From Nostoc flagelliforme FACHB-838 (GTDB lineage: Bacteria; Cyanobacteriota; Cyanobacteriia; Cyanobacteriales; Nostocaceae), in the NCBI RefSeq assembly GCF_014698065.1, contig NZ_JACJSI010000010.1:62001-126000 (forward strand): a DNA stretch of 64,000 nt, written 5' to 3'. Position 1 is the first letter of the stretch, and every line of letters starts with the position of its first letter. The notes beneath the pieces were generated by a model. That model was given only the letters and a program-made list of their open reading frames with translations, made no database searches and was not told the DNA's origin. Positions 43,854 through 53,091 of this stretch are shown in pieces. A program made the position numbers and the translations under genes.

Positions 43854-44324
43854 TAGTACAAAATATCTGCTCTGAAATGTCTTTAATTTTATAACAATTA
43901 TTTGTTAGCAACAGTAAGATTACTTAATCTTTGCCAAATCATCATTACTCTCCTACTAATACTAAAAATTTAAAAAGTAAAGATAAATTTTCAAGGGATT
44001 GTATGACGGACTAATTTGTAATTTGGTTAACAGAGGCGAAAATTCGTTGGTTGGAGAATAAAAAACTTACCAAATCAGGATTTGAGCGTTTTGTCAAAGT
44101 AATTTTCTTATCCGTAATAGTTGGCTTTTAGAGAAAGCGCTGTGTCCCCAAATCCTGGGTAACCTGTTTGAAAATAGTGCAAAAACCCAATACAGTCATC
44201 AACAGAATTCGCCTTGTTGTTTGCGGAGTCTAACCATCAGCAAATTCATACTAGAGAACTTTTTAGAGCGTGTTTTAAACCACAACCCCAAAAAACGCAG
44301 GTGAATATAAACTAGTTTTGAGAA
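43854..44324. other. Spacer before tRNA-Ser
   Basis: About 470 bp between the third kinase and the tRNA, holding the kinase promoter. No gene or repeat was recognised. Confidence 0.45.
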
Positions 44325-44409
44325 CGGAGAGGGGGGGATTCGAACCCCCGTTAAGTTTCCCTAAACAGACTTTCCAGGTCTGCGCCTTAAACCACTCGGC
44401 CACCTCTCC
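44325..44409 (-). tRNA. tRNA-Ser (anticodon GGA)
   Basis: An 85-nt class II tRNA on the minus strand. The acceptor arm GGAGAGG pairs with CCTCTCC, the D arm is TGGCCGAGTGGTTTAAGGC, the anticodon stem CAGAC-CTGGAAA-GTCTG gives anticodon GGA, a long variable arm TTTAGGGAAACTTAAC follows, and the T arm contains GGTTCGAATCC. No CCA is encoded. Confidence 0.97.
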
Positions 44410-44516
44410 AGGTGCCACAAGTTACGATCATACTATATAATCCCAAAAAATGCAAAGATAAAGAAAGATATTTTTAGATTGAATCTGAAAGTCCCAATCC
44501 CAAAACGCAAATCCAG

Positions 44517-44885
44517 ATGTCCCGTACATACACAATTAAAGTTCGCGATCGCGCCACTGGCAAAACATACACCCTACAAGTGCCAGAAGACCGCTATATC
44601 CTGCACACTGCCGAAAAACAAGGGGTGGAACTACCGTTTTCGTGCCGTAACGGGGCTTGTACCGCTTGTGCTGTGAGAGTGTTGTCAGGAGAAATTTACC
44701 AACCAGAAGCGATCGGATTGTCGCCAGATTTACGTCGGCAAGGTTATGCCTTGTTATGTGTAAGTTATCCCCGTTCTGACTTGGAGGTAGAGACACAAGA
44801 CGAAGATGAAGTTTACGAACTCCAGTTTGGACGCTACTTTGCTAGGGGGAAAATTAAAGCAGGTTTACCCTTAGATGAGGAATAA
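44517..44885 (+). CDS. [2Fe-2S] plant-type ferredoxin
   Basis: A 122-aa ferredoxin with the plant-type motif SCRNGACTACAVRVLSGEIYQ (C-x4-C-x2-C) and the fourth cysteine in YALLCVSYP. The C-terminal extension of about 20 residues (YELQFGRYFARGKIKAGLPL) is longer than the photosynthetic PetF type, as in several accessory cyanobacterial ferredoxins. It transfers electrons in the cytosol; the partner is unknown. Its end overlaps the downstream frame by a few bases if the longer start of the nuclease gene is used. Confidence 0.92.
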   Translation: MSRTYTIKVRDRATGKTYTLQVPEDRYILHTAEKQGVELPFSCRNGACTACAVRVLSGEIYQPEAIGLSPDLRRQGYALLCVSYPRSDLEVETQDEDEVYELQFGRYFARGKIKAGLPLDEE

Positions 44886-44934
44886 ACAATTCAAAATCAT
44901 CAAAGTTCTGATGGTTGGATGTCTTAGTATCTGG

Positions 44935-45456
44935 ATGCGAAAAATAGCTATTTTGGCTTGCTTATTGCTCTTGGTGAGTTGCCAAGGTAGAAACCAGCTG
45001 CCAAACAATAAGGCTCAAGTGAAAGTAGCGCGAGTTGTTAGTGGGCAAAGCTTGGAAGTCTTAGGCATGGCTGAACAACCAAATTTGATTTCCCAAGTCA
45101 GGTTAGTGGGTGTTGATGCACCAGATTTGCGACAACGCCCTTGGGGGGAAGCAGCAAAAGAACAGTTAGAGAGTCTAATTGGTGATGGAGAACAATCAGT
45201 AATGCTGGAGTTTGATTTAGAAGCAAAAGACAAAATCGGACGAACTCTAGCTTATGTATGGAAAAATAAGGTGTTGTTGAATGAAGAATTAGTCAAACAA
45301 GGGAATGCAATCTTTGTTGGGCGATCGCCTAACCATAAATATGACCAGCGTTTAGAACGTGCCCAACAATGGGCTAGACTCATGGGGCAAGGAATTTGGA
45401 ACCCAGAAAAACCTATGCGCCTCACTCCTGCTGAGTTTCGCCGCCAAAATCTTTAA
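44935..45456 (+). CDS. Nuclease-like (SNase/thermonuclease family) lipoprotein
   Basis: From the ATG at 44935, a lipoprotein signal MRKIAILACLLLLVSC with a lipobox Cys, then an SNase domain (about 30-170). An upstream in-frame ATG at 44875 overlaps the ferredoxin and is less likely. The catalytic Arg/Glu residues can be placed (RLVGVDAPDLRQRPWGEAAKEQLESL and GRTLAYVW), but the calcium-binding VVDGDT motif reads VVSGQS, so both Asp are absent. It may be a metal-altered nuclease or a binding protein at the membrane. The gene follows the ferredoxin closely. Confidence 0.83.
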   Translation: MRKIAILACLLLLVSCQGRNQLPNNKAQVKVARVVSGQSLEVLGMAEQPNLISQVRLVGVDAPDLRQRPWGEAAKEQLESLIGDGEQSVMLEFDLEAKDKIGRTLAYVWKNKVLLNEELVKQGNAIFVGRSPNHKYDQRLERAQQWARLMGQGIWNPEKPMRLTPAEFRRQNL

Positions 45457-45487
45457 AAAGTGGAGGTTGGGATTGGGGGAGAAGAAC

Positions 45488-45524
45488 AAATGCCCAATGA
45501 CTAATGACAAATAAAAAATGACAA
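45488..45524. repeat. Heptamer array preceding the IMPase start
   Basis: Degenerate units (CCCAATGACTAATGACAAAT, then AAAAAATGACAAA) run into the coding sequence; the final unit gives ATG-ACA-AAT, the MTN start of the inositol-monophosphatase-like gene. Confidence 0.6.
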
Positions 45525-46330
45525 ATTTACAAATTTTTCTAGACATTGCTACAGAAGCAGCCTTAGCCGCAGGTGCGATTTTGCAAGGCTACTTGGGTAA
45601 GTTAGAAGACGCAATTACTGAAAAAGGACGGCCTGGTGATTTAGTCACTGTTGCTGATAAAGCCTCAGAAAAGGTGATTTTAGAAATTTTGCGCCGCCAC
45701 TTTCCCCAGCACTCTATTCTTGCTGAAGAATCAGGGAAATTAGGTAATCAAGAGAATGAGTACCTCTGGGCAATAGATCCTTTAGATGGCACAACCAACT
45801 ACGCTCATCAATACCCATTTTTCGCGGTTTCCATCGGGCTGTTAATTAATGGCGTTCCAAAAGTTGGTGTAATTTATGACCCTTTTCACAACGAGCTATT
45901 CCGTGCTGGTGCTGGTTTGGGAGCAACGCGAAACCGTCAGCCCATCAAGGTTTCAGAAACATCTGAACTGAATAAAAGCATACTAGTTACAGGATTTGCC
46001 TACGATCGCCGCGAAACCTCTGATAACAACTACGCAGAATTTAGTCACCTCACCCATCTTACCCAAGGTGTCAGACGTAGCGGTTCCGCATCGCTAGATA
46101 TGGCTTATGTTGCCTGTGGGCGTGTCGATGGTTACTGGGAACGAGGGCTTTCTCCTTGGGATATCGCCGCCGGGATCATTTTGGTACAAGAAGCTGGAGG
46201 CAAAGTCACCGCCTACGATGGCACTTCCGTCAAAATCGAGTCAGGTAGAATTCTCGCCACAAATAGTTATATTCACGACTCCCTTAGTAGCGAACTTTTA
46301 CAAGTTCCACCACTCTCATCCTGGGTGTAG
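45518..46330 (+). CDS. Inositol monophosphatase-family protein
   Basis: A 270-aa Mg-dependent phosphatase of the IMPase/SuhB family. The motifs are complete: ILAEESG (metal-binding Glu), WAIDPLDGTTNYAHQYPFFA (metal-binding DPLDGT), and GLSPWDIAAGIILVQEAGG near the C-terminus. It hydrolyses sugar or inositol phosphates, histidinol phosphate in some members; with hisZ two genes downstream, histidinol phosphatase activity is conceivable but unproven. Its start codon belongs to a heptamer repeat array, and no separate ribosome-binding site is visible. Confidence 0.92.
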   Translation: MTNLQIFLDIATEAALAAGAILQGYLGKLEDAITEKGRPGDLVTVADKASEKVILEILRRHFPQHSILAEESGKLGNQENEYLWAIDPLDGTTNYAHQYPFFAVSIGLLINGVPKVGVIYDPFHNELFRAGAGLGATRNRQPIKVSETSELNKSILVTGFAYDRRETSDNNYAEFSHLTHLTQGVRRSGSASLDMAYVACGRVDGYWERGLSPWDIAAGIILVQEAGGKVTAYDGTSVKIESGRILATNSYIHDSLSSELLQVPPLSSWV

Positions 46331-46404
46331 CAGGTGGGAGCTTTCATTGCGACTTTGGGTAAACTAAAAAGAATCTAACTGCTCCTTTGGTGCAAAATCT
46401 CTAT

Positions 46405-47346
46405 ATGTCTTTCAAAATAGATCGTGGACTATTTAAATATGATTTCATAGATCATCACGCAGTATTGTGCGTTCCAGTGGATGCGGATGTTAAAGAGATT
46501 CGTAAACGCTACCTCCAAATTGCCCGCCGTTTGCATCCAGATAGTAGTTTTACTGAAACTGCTACTAAAAAAGAGCTAGGCAACGAATTGTTATCAAAGT
46601 TGGTTAACCCAGCTTACGAAAAACTTTCTGGAGAACGCACTCGTGGTGAATATATTCTAATTTTGTCGCAAATTGGCAAGCGCCTGCTACAAGAGTCTAC
46701 TTCGGTAACTTTAAACACCGACTTGGCTAAACAGTTAGCTGAGGCATCTAATATCGATCATTTCTATAAAAGTGCGATCGCTAAACTAGCCCAAACCCAA
46801 TATGATGCTTTAGAACAGGCGCTGCAAGTCATTGCTCAAGCTAGTGAGTTGAATCTAGTCTATTTAATGCGGAGTGCGGGCAAATCACCCGGAGCGCCAC
46901 CTGCTCAACCCAAAGTCCAATCAGGTACACCTCAACCAAATACACCAAGAAATACACCACCAGCACTGCTAAAAGAAGACTCGATTGTAGAACAGTATGT
47001 TCGTCGCGCTCAATCTTTGATTGACAAAAACCAATTTGCCCCAGCCAAAGTAGAGTTGCAGGATGCGCTAAAGCTAGAACCGAAAAATAGTCGCTGCCAT
47101 AGCTTAATCGCAATGGTGTATTTGAAGCAAAATCAGCTAAAAATGGCAAAAATCCACTTTGATAATGCTCTAAAGTTAGACCCTAATGACCAAACGGCGT
47201 TGCAATGGAAGCCTAAAATAGATAAGGCTTTAGGACACCAACCTAGTGATCATAAGGTGACTTCATCCCCCAATAATGGAGATAAGCAACCAGATAAATC
47301 TGGTAGTGGTTTGTTTGGTGGTTTGTTTGGTGGGAAGAAAAAATAA
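46405..47346 (+). CDS. J-domain protein with TPR repeats
   Basis: About 313 aa from the ATG at 46405 (MSFKIDRGLFKYDF); a TTG six codons upstream is also possible. The N-terminal J domain (about 8-85) has the HPD triad in ARRLHPDSS, so it should stimulate an Hsp70. A Pro/Gln-rich linker (about 165-200) precedes TPR helices (about 200-285: AQSLIDKNQFAPAKVELQDA, AMVYLKQNQLKMAKIHFDNA). The Gly-rich C-terminus ends GLFGGLFGGKKK. The stop overlaps the hisZ start by one base. Confidence 0.85.
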   Translation: MSFKIDRGLFKYDFIDHHAVLCVPVDADVKEIRKRYLQIARRLHPDSSFTETATKKELGNELLSKLVNPAYEKLSGERTRGEYILILSQIGKRLLQESTSVTLNTDLAKQLAEASNIDHFYKSAIAKLAQTQYDALEQALQVIAQASELNLVYLMRSAGKSPGAPPAQPKVQSGTPQPNTPRNTPPALLKEDSIVEQYVRRAQSLIDKNQFAPAKVELQDALKLEPKNSRCHSLIAMVYLKQNQLKMAKIHFDNALKLDPNDQTALQWKPKIDKALGHQPSDHKVTSSPNNGDKQPDKSGSGLFGGLFGGKKK

Positions 47347-48560
47347 TGGTGTATCAACCAGCAGCGGGAGCCAGGGACTTATTACCCTTGGATGTGGAGA
47401 AAAAACGCTGGATTGAAGATCGGTTACAGCAGGTGTTTCACCGTTGGGGATATCACAGGATTATCACCTCGACTTTAGAGCGTATGGATACCCTGATGGC
47501 GGGGGAAGCAATTCAGCGTCAGATGGTGATTCAACTACAACAAAATGGCGAAGATGATGAATTAGGGCTACGTCCAGAATTAACAGCATCCATCGCTCGT
47601 ACTGTTGTCACTCGGATGTCGGGTACTACTTATCCGCAACGGTTGTATTACAACGCCAATGTGTTTCGCCGCACTTGGGAAAGTAGACACAATCGCCAGC
47701 AAGAGTTTTATCAAGCTGGGGTGGAATTATTAGGTGCTAGCGGATTGCTGGCGAATGCAGAAGTACTGTTATTAGTAGCAGATTGTTTGGCAGCACTGGG
47801 TTTACAGGGATGGCATTTAATTTTAGGTGAAGCGGGAATTACGCGATCGCTCCTGAGTGCCTTTCCTGCTAATCTCCAAGATCAAGTTCGCAGTGCGATC
47901 GCTCATCTTGACCGAATTACTATAGATACTTTACCCGTGAGTGACAAACTGCGCGATCGCGCCCAAATCATGCTAGATTTGCGCGGCTCCAGTGCAGATG
48001 TGTTGCAAAAAATTAGTAGTTTGGATCTAGATGAAGAACAGCAAGAGGCAGTGAATAACCTCAAATCCCTAGTAGAATTACTAGAATCAGAGAAAAAATT
48101 GCCGTTAATCCTTGACCTCAGCCTCATCCAGACTATAGATTATTACACTGGTATTGTATTTGAAGTTGTCAACGATACCGAATCCCAAGCCAGGGTTTTA
48201 GGACGCGGTGGTCGCTACGACCAGCTTTTGGGACTATATCATCCTCAAGGAGAAAACATCCCCGGAATTGGTTTTGTACTCAATATCGAAGATTTATACC
48301 AAGTTCTGCTGTCTACTCAGCAATTACCACAAGTAACTCCAGCGAGTGACTGGTTAGTAGCACCAGAGACAGCCAGTGCTAACGCCGCCGCCTTTGCCTA
48401 CGCGCAAAAACTCAGAGATTCTATCGATCTAGTGCGGGTAGAAATTGATTTGGGGGGCAGGGATGCAGAGGCCATCCGTCAACATGCACGCGATCGCAGC
48501 ATTGCCCAAATTGCCTGGATAAAAGCTGATGGCTCACCAAAAATTGAGCCATTGCTTTAG
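47346..48560 (+). CDS. hisZ: HisZ, ATP phosphoribosyltransferase regulatory subunit
   Basis: A 404-aa class II HisRS-like paralogue that binds HisG(S) and makes it active and histidine-sensitive in the first step of histidine synthesis. Visible are GARDLLPLDVEKKRWIEDRL at the start, LRPELTASIARTV (motif 2-like), the RTWESRHNRQQEFYQAGVEL element, and YYTGIVFEV with ARVLGRGGRYDQLLG near the C-terminus. The aminoacylation C-terminal anticodon-binding domain of HisRS is absent, as expected for HisZ. It overlaps the J-domain gene by one base, consistent with an operon. Confidence 0.92.
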   Translation: MVYQPAAGARDLLPLDVEKKRWIEDRLQQVFHRWGYHRIITSTLERMDTLMAGEAIQRQMVIQLQQNGEDDELGLRPELTASIARTVVTRMSGTTYPQRLYYNANVFRRTWESRHNRQQEFYQAGVELLGASGLLANAEVLLLVADCLAALGLQGWHLILGEAGITRSLLSAFPANLQDQVRSAIAHLDRITIDTLPVSDKLRDRAQIMLDLRGSSADVLQKISSLDLDEEQQEAVNNLKSLVELLESEKKLPLILDLSLIQTIDYYTGIVFEVVNDTESQARVLGRGGRYDQLLGLYHPQGENIPGIGFVLNIEDLYQVLLSTQQLPQVTPASDWLVAPETASANAAAFAYAQKLRDSIDLVRVEIDLGGRDAEAIRQHARDRSIAQIAWIKADGSPKIEPLL

Positions 48561-48759
48561 TGGGCATAAGGTATGGGGGATTGGGGACTAGGCAATACGG
48601 TTCGGTTAAAGGGGAAAGGGAAAAGGGGAAAGGTTTTGAATACATCCTTTACCCTTTACCCCTTCCCCATTCCCTGCCCCCTGCTCCCTGCTCATCCCCC
48701 AATCCCCACTCCCCTGCTAGGCTAGAAACAGCCGATACAGAAAAGAGGGAATCGAGAAT

Positions 48760-48984
48760 ATGCCGCACACGATTGTTACAGAAGTCTGTGAAGGCGTCGC
48801 TGACTGCGTAGATGCCTGTCCAGTTGCTTGTATTCATGATGGCCCAGGCAAAAATGCCAAGGGAACTGATTGGTACTGGATTGACTTTGCCACTTGCATC
48901 GACTGTGGTATCTGTCTGCAAGTTTGCCCTGTAGAAGGGGCAATTCTTGCAGAAGAAAGACCGGAGTTGCAAAAAACCCCTTAA
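48760..48984 (+). CDS. Bacterial-type 2[4Fe-4S]-like ferredoxin
   Basis: A 74-aa ferredoxin with two cysteine clusters: CEGVADCVDACPVACI (C-x6-C-x3-C-P-like first site) and CIDCGICLQVCPVEGAI (C-x2-C-x2-C-x3-CP). The first spacing is longer than canonical, so it could carry a [3Fe-4S] or [4Fe-4S] cluster there. Cytosolic electron carrier; such proteins are widespread in cyanobacteria. A G/C-rich heptamer spacer (CCCCCAATCCCCACTCCCCT, about 48690-48720) separates it from hisZ. Confidence 0.9.
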   Translation: MPHTIVTEVCEGVADCVDACPVACIHDGPGKNAKGTDWYWIDFATCIDCGICLQVCPVEGAILAEERPELQKTP

Positions 48985-49028
48985 TAGTCCATAGTCAACA
49001 GTCAATAGTTATGCTTGACTTGACTGTT

Positions 49029-49065
49029 GACCAATGACAAATGACCAATGACAAATGACAAATGA
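49029..49065. repeat. Heptamer array overlapping the ABC-ATPase start
   Basis: Five or so tandem units ACCAATGACAAATGACCAAT continue into ATG-ACA-AAT-GAC, the first codons of the ABC ATPase gene. Confidence 0.75.
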
Positions 49066-49783
49066 CTATTTACTAGATGTTCAAAATGTCCACGCTGGTT
49101 ACATCAAAGATGTAGATATCCTGCAAGGAGTGAATTTCCGGGTTGCACCAGGGGAATTGGTAACAGTGATTGGCCCCAACGGTGCGGGAAAATCTACTTT
49201 GGCAAAAGCAATTTTTGGGCTTTTGATCCCCCACACAGGGACAGTTACCTTCAAAGATGAAAATATCGTAGGGCTAAAGTCCAATGAAATAGTCCAACGA
49301 GGAATGTGCTACGTACCGCAAATCGCCAATGTCTTCCCCTCCCTCAGTGTTGAAGAGAACTTGGAGATGGGTGCTTTTGTGCTTAACGTTCCCCTGAAAC
49401 CAGTTAAAGATAAAATATTTACTATGTTCCCCAGACTAAGCGATCGCCGTCGTCAACGCGCTGGTACCCTCTCTGGAGGAGAACGCCAGATGCTAGCGAT
49501 GGGCAAAGCTTTGATGTTGGAACCTAGTTTGCTGATTTTAGATGAACCATCTGCTGCTTTGTCCCCGATTTTGGTGACACAAGTTTTTGAGCAGATAAAA
49601 CAAATTAATCAGGCAGGTACTGCGATCGTATTAGTAGAACAAAATGCCCGTAAAGCTTTAGAGATGGCTAATCGTGGATATGTATTAGAATCGGGACGCG
49701 ATGCGATCTCCGGCCCTGGTGAAGAATTGTTGAATGACCCGAAAGTAGGTGAACTATATCTGGGAGCAGGTAAGAGACATTAA
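49055..49783 (+). CDS. LivF/NatE-type ABC transporter ATP-binding protein
   Basis: A 242-aa ABC ATPase of the branched-chain (hydrophobic) amino-acid uptake type. Walker A is GPNGAGKSTLAKAIFG (about 40-47), the signature LSGGERQMLAMGKALMLEP, Walker B LLILDEPSAALSP, and a D-loop/H-switch EQNARKALEMANRGYVLE. The phrase MCYVPQIANVFPSLSVEENL is typical of LivF-like subunits. No permease or substrate-binding gene is beside it, so it must pair with components coded elsewhere. The start MTNDYLLDV lies in a heptamer repeat. Confidence 0.9.
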   Translation: MTNDYLLDVQNVHAGYIKDVDILQGVNFRVAPGELVTVIGPNGAGKSTLAKAIFGLLIPHTGTVTFKDENIVGLKSNEIVQRGMCYVPQIANVFPSLSVEENLEMGAFVLNVPLKPVKDKIFTMFPRLSDRRRQRAGTLSGGERQMLAMGKALMLEPSLLILDEPSAALSPILVTQVFEQIKQINQAGTAIVLVEQNARKALEMANRGYVLESGRDAISGPGEELLNDPKVGELYLGAGKRH

Positions 49784-50208
49784 CCCTTTGTAATCACTCT
49801 TGCCCCATTCAACGTAACACCAGCTCAATATGGGAGCTTCACAAAGCGATAGCGATGTTTAGGTTGGGCTACGCCTAAACTATCTATAACTAATACAAAA
49901 GCCATAACACTTCCTGCCACTGCCGCGACCGTCGTTTTCGATGCTCAAAGAATTCTCCCCAATAATCCTTGCGTTTCTAATCACATCTACAGCCAGTCAA
50001 AAGGCAAAACAGGACATTCATTCAGGAAAAAGTGACTAAAACGTAAATTACCTGGATCTGCCAAAATCCCCATTAGAAACTCGCAATTCTTAATTACATC
50101 ATGAATAAGTATTTAGACCACAATTAAAAGGTTGCGACCTATACAAGTGTGTTACTATAAGGAGTTTCTTAATTAGCAATAACTTTAGCGAGTCTGCTCA
50201 TCTTCACT

Positions 50209-50299
50209 AGACATCTGGTAAAAATGAATGTCGAGACGTAATATTACTACATCTCTACAAGGATTGTGGATAAGGCATATTTAATTTCACCAGATGTCT
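50209..50299. mobile_element. 91-bp MITE-like element with AGACATCTGGT terminal inverted repeats
   Basis: The ends AGACATCTGGT (50209-50219) and ACCAGATGTCT (50289-50299) are perfect 11-bp inverted repeats around an AT-rich core. A related copy in the opposite orientation, lacking one end, is at 53960-54031. No coding capacity; mobilised in trans if at all. Confidence 0.7.
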
Positions 50300-50411
50300 A
50301 TTCAAAAGCTAGCTACCCACAGCATCTGGTAGAGAGTGTCATTACGAATTACGAATTATGTTGATTGCTTTTGGCAATTTGGCATCCAAAAATTTTCTGT
50401 TGCAGTTTTAA

Positions 50412-50573
50412 TTGAGATATCAACAGGGTTACAGGGAAATTGAGAAAATTCTACAAGGGATCAACTCCCGTCTCAAAAGTCCCACCCAATGGCCAGTTGT
50501 TGACGCTCCCGCTCTCCGAACCACCCTAAAGTGGATGCAGCGCCAGCGTCACTGCTTCACCACAACTGGCTAG
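50412..50573 (+). pseudogene. Possible gene remnant with protein-like frame, 53 codons
   Basis: A stop-bounded frame reads LRYQQGYREIEKILQGINSR and continues to QWPVVDAPALRTTLKWMQRQ before RHCFTTTG and stop. It looks like real protein sequence but lacks a start and extends to nothing upstream; the upstream sequence seems shifted in frame. I do not recognise the family. It may be the tail of a decayed gene. Confidence 0.3.
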
Positions 50574-51017
50574 AAATCAAACAAAAAACACATAGTACAA
50601 ATGGACTTATACCATTTCACGAAACACTTGATACAAGTTTAGGGGCGTACAGATGTACGTGCCTATAGGCAAATTATATTGTAAAGATTTTTGGCGAAGA
50701 GATTGATATCTGACCTTTCACTGAATTTAGAAAATCTCTTTTCCTTTAAGGAGAAAGATTTTGAATTTTCCCCTTTCCCGCGTCGGGAAAGGAATTAGGT
50801 TTTTCGTGGGTTTTTCCATACTCAGATTGACACACCAAGGCGATCGCTACGATTTATTTAACCTGTAGCTGTCTGAGTTGACTATTTACCGACAGTAGTA
50901 GCTCTTGAGCTTGCAGAAATCAAAAAATAAGAAACGCTTGTGGTATTAAAGTTACAACTTACTTACCACAAGCATTTTGGGTAGCCATACCGCACAACCG
51001 TTTTGCGCTGTTGTGGT

Positions 51018-52433
51018 TTATAGCTTGGTTTTAGTAACAGAAAAATTTTGGTGTGAGGCATTGGAATGAACTGTCTCATTTACAATGCTTGGCTGATCAC
51101 TGGAAATTCGTTGTTTTTGTTTGGGACTGTCCAAGGGTGGGAGTGGATGATTCTCAACCTGGGAATACTGGGAATCAATTCGGTGAGCTTTTTGAGCCAT
51201 CCGTTGAAAAAACAGATTGACTAATTTTAATTCCCAAAAAATCTTTTGCGGATCTTTAAGATGAGTTGTGGGTAGTTGCTGTCCCATTTTTTTGAGGGCT
51301 AGACCTACAGGAATTTTAATTTCATCCTGGAGTTTAAGAAAACGGGTAAATATGGGTGCAAAAGCGGACAATACAGAACCAGCACCTCCTCTAGCTTGTT
51401 CCCAACCGATGTAATAAATTCCTTTGTAATCTTCAAGAAATGACCCTCCATAACATTTCACTGTTGCTCCTTTCACCCGTTGCAGTTCTGGAGATAAAAA
51501 TGGATAGGCAAGATGAAAACCAGTTGCACAAACAATTAAATCAAAGGTTTCTCGGCTACCATCCGCAAATTCAACTTCTTTGCCATCTAAATGTCGTACC
51601 TCTGGTTTATAGGTAATGCGACCGTGTTTAATATAATAAGGCACTTCATTATTTAAGGTCGGGTGCTTATCAAAAATTCGATATTTGGGTTCGGGTAGAC
51701 CATAATCTTTGTGCTTACCGAAGGTCAGCAGAATAATTATATAAGTCGTAAACCGCTGAAACCATTGTGGCATCCACCATTCAGTTAAATCGGAAATGGG
51801 AACACCTACAAAAGTTTTGGGAATAAACCACACAGATTCACGCATACTCAACACAGATTTAGCTCCCACCCTAGCTGCTTCTGAGGCTATATCACAAGCT
51901 GAATTCCCTCCACCAATCACCAAAACTCTCTTTCCACGTAGTTGTTGGGGATTTTTATAATCTTTGGAGTGAATTATTTCCCCATCAAATTCTCCTGAGA
52001 ATTTGGGAAAACGTTTGCACCAGTGATGACCATTACAAATGATAATCCCTTTGTAAATTCGCTGTTCCCCATTATCAAAGGTAACTTCCCAGAAATTATT
52101 CTCAACAGGTCGCACGTAGCTAACTCGACGATTTAGTTCAATATTTTTACGTAGCTCAAAATGGTCAGCAAAAGAGTTTAAGTAATCCCGTATATTTTGA
52201 GCGCTGGGAAAGTCCGGATAATTATCCGGCATGGGAAAATGGGTAAATTGGGTAATCTTCCGTGATGAAATAATGTGTGCAGTTTCATACACGCCATGAT
52301 ACCAATTTCCACCAATGTCATCGCTGGCATCAACTTGGTCGTAAGGAATACTCGCGCTCTTGAGCGCTTCAGCCATACTTAATCCGACAAAACCAGCCCC
52401 AAGAATTAAATGCTTGTGAGTAGTGTCTAACAT
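51018..52433 (-). CDS. Flavin-containing monooxygenase (FMO-like)
   Basis: A 471-aa NAD(P)H- and FAD-dependent monooxygenase from the ATG at 52433; a TTG 16 codons upstream is less likely. FAD motif LILGAGFVGLSMAEAL (N-terminus), FMO-type motif FSGEFDGEIIHSKDYKNP about residue 135, second nucleotide fold RVLVIGGGNSACDIASEA, and CATGFHLAYPFLSP. Such enzymes oxygenate soft nucleophiles (N or S) or ketones; substrate unknown. It is bracketed by copies of the MITE-like repeat at 50209 and 53960, together with the carbonic anhydrase. Confidence 0.9.
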   Translation of the reverse strand: MLDTTHKHLILGAGFVGLSMAEALKSASIPYDQVDASDDIGGNWYHGVYETAHIISSRKITQFTHFPMPDNYPDFPSAQNIRDYLNSFADHFELRKNIELNRRVSYVRPVENNFWEVTFDNGEQRIYKGIIICNGHHWCKRFPKFSGEFDGEIIHSKDYKNPQQLRGKRVLVIGGGNSACDIASEAARVGAKSVLSMRESVWFIPKTFVGVPISDLTEWWMPQWFQRFTTYIIILLTFGKHKDYGLPEPKYRIFDKHPTLNNEVPYYIKHGRITYKPEVRHLDGKEVEFADGSRETFDLIVCATGFHLAYPFLSPELQRVKGATVKCYGGSFLEDYKGIYYIGWEQARGGAGSVLSAFAPIFTRFLKLQDEIKIPVGLALKKMGQQLPTTHLKDPQKIFWELKLVNLFFQRMAQKAHRIDSQYSQVENHPLPPLDSPKQKQRISSDQPSIVNETVHSNASHQNFSVTKTKL

Positions 52434-53091
52434 AATTTTGAATTTTACTTGACTATTATCTAAACTTTTGGAAGATACCAAGCTAACCCACTCAAAAAGA
52501 GAGAATATCTCGTAAGGATATAAAAAGCGCAGGCTAAAACATCAGGAAATACGTGCAATTTATTGGCAACAATACTTCCAAGGATTTGTGTAAAAATAAC
52601 CTGAACAATTTTTACGTGAAAGCTAAATTTAGCAAGCTATCCCAAATAAATTTTGTACTTTTTAGATGATGCCTAATTGCCACCCGCATTACCTGTGTTG
52701 TGTTGTCATATATTTCGGAACACTTTAGCTTCTCTAGCTAGAGTTGTATATCGCTCCGATTGCAAAATTGCAGTACGACTAAAAAATTGATAAACATGGG
52801 GAAGCTTGACGTTATATTCCTAAACTTCATTATTGTGTTTATTTCTGCCGACTTATTATTAGTTTCAAATCTTAGGTGAACTGACAATTTGGAAATGTAG
52901 CAGTAAATACGGCATTTTAATTTAAGAAAATTCTATTTTATTGTATGTTTAATTGTGTCTACCTACTTAAATTCTAAGTTACGATGCAATCTGAAGATTA
53001 AATAACTCTTAAATCGTGTAAAAGGGTACTCTTGCATCTTGCTTAAATCTGATATCTTCTTGGAACAGCTTTGTTATTTTCAGGTAGATTG
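52434..53091. other. Divergent spacer between FMO and carbonic anhydrase
   Basis: About 658 bp, AT-rich, which should hold both promoters. No gene or repeat was recognised in it. Confidence 0.45.

Larger units (their letters stand above)
49784..51017. other. Gene-poor spacer with MITE and relics
   Basis: About 1.2 kb. It contains GCGATGTTTAGGTTGGGCTA near 49852 (a copy recurs near 54101), a 91-bp MITE-like element (50209-50299), an open frame relic (50412-50573), and a block near 50640-50697 also seen near 54032-54090. No intact gene. Confidence 0.6.
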
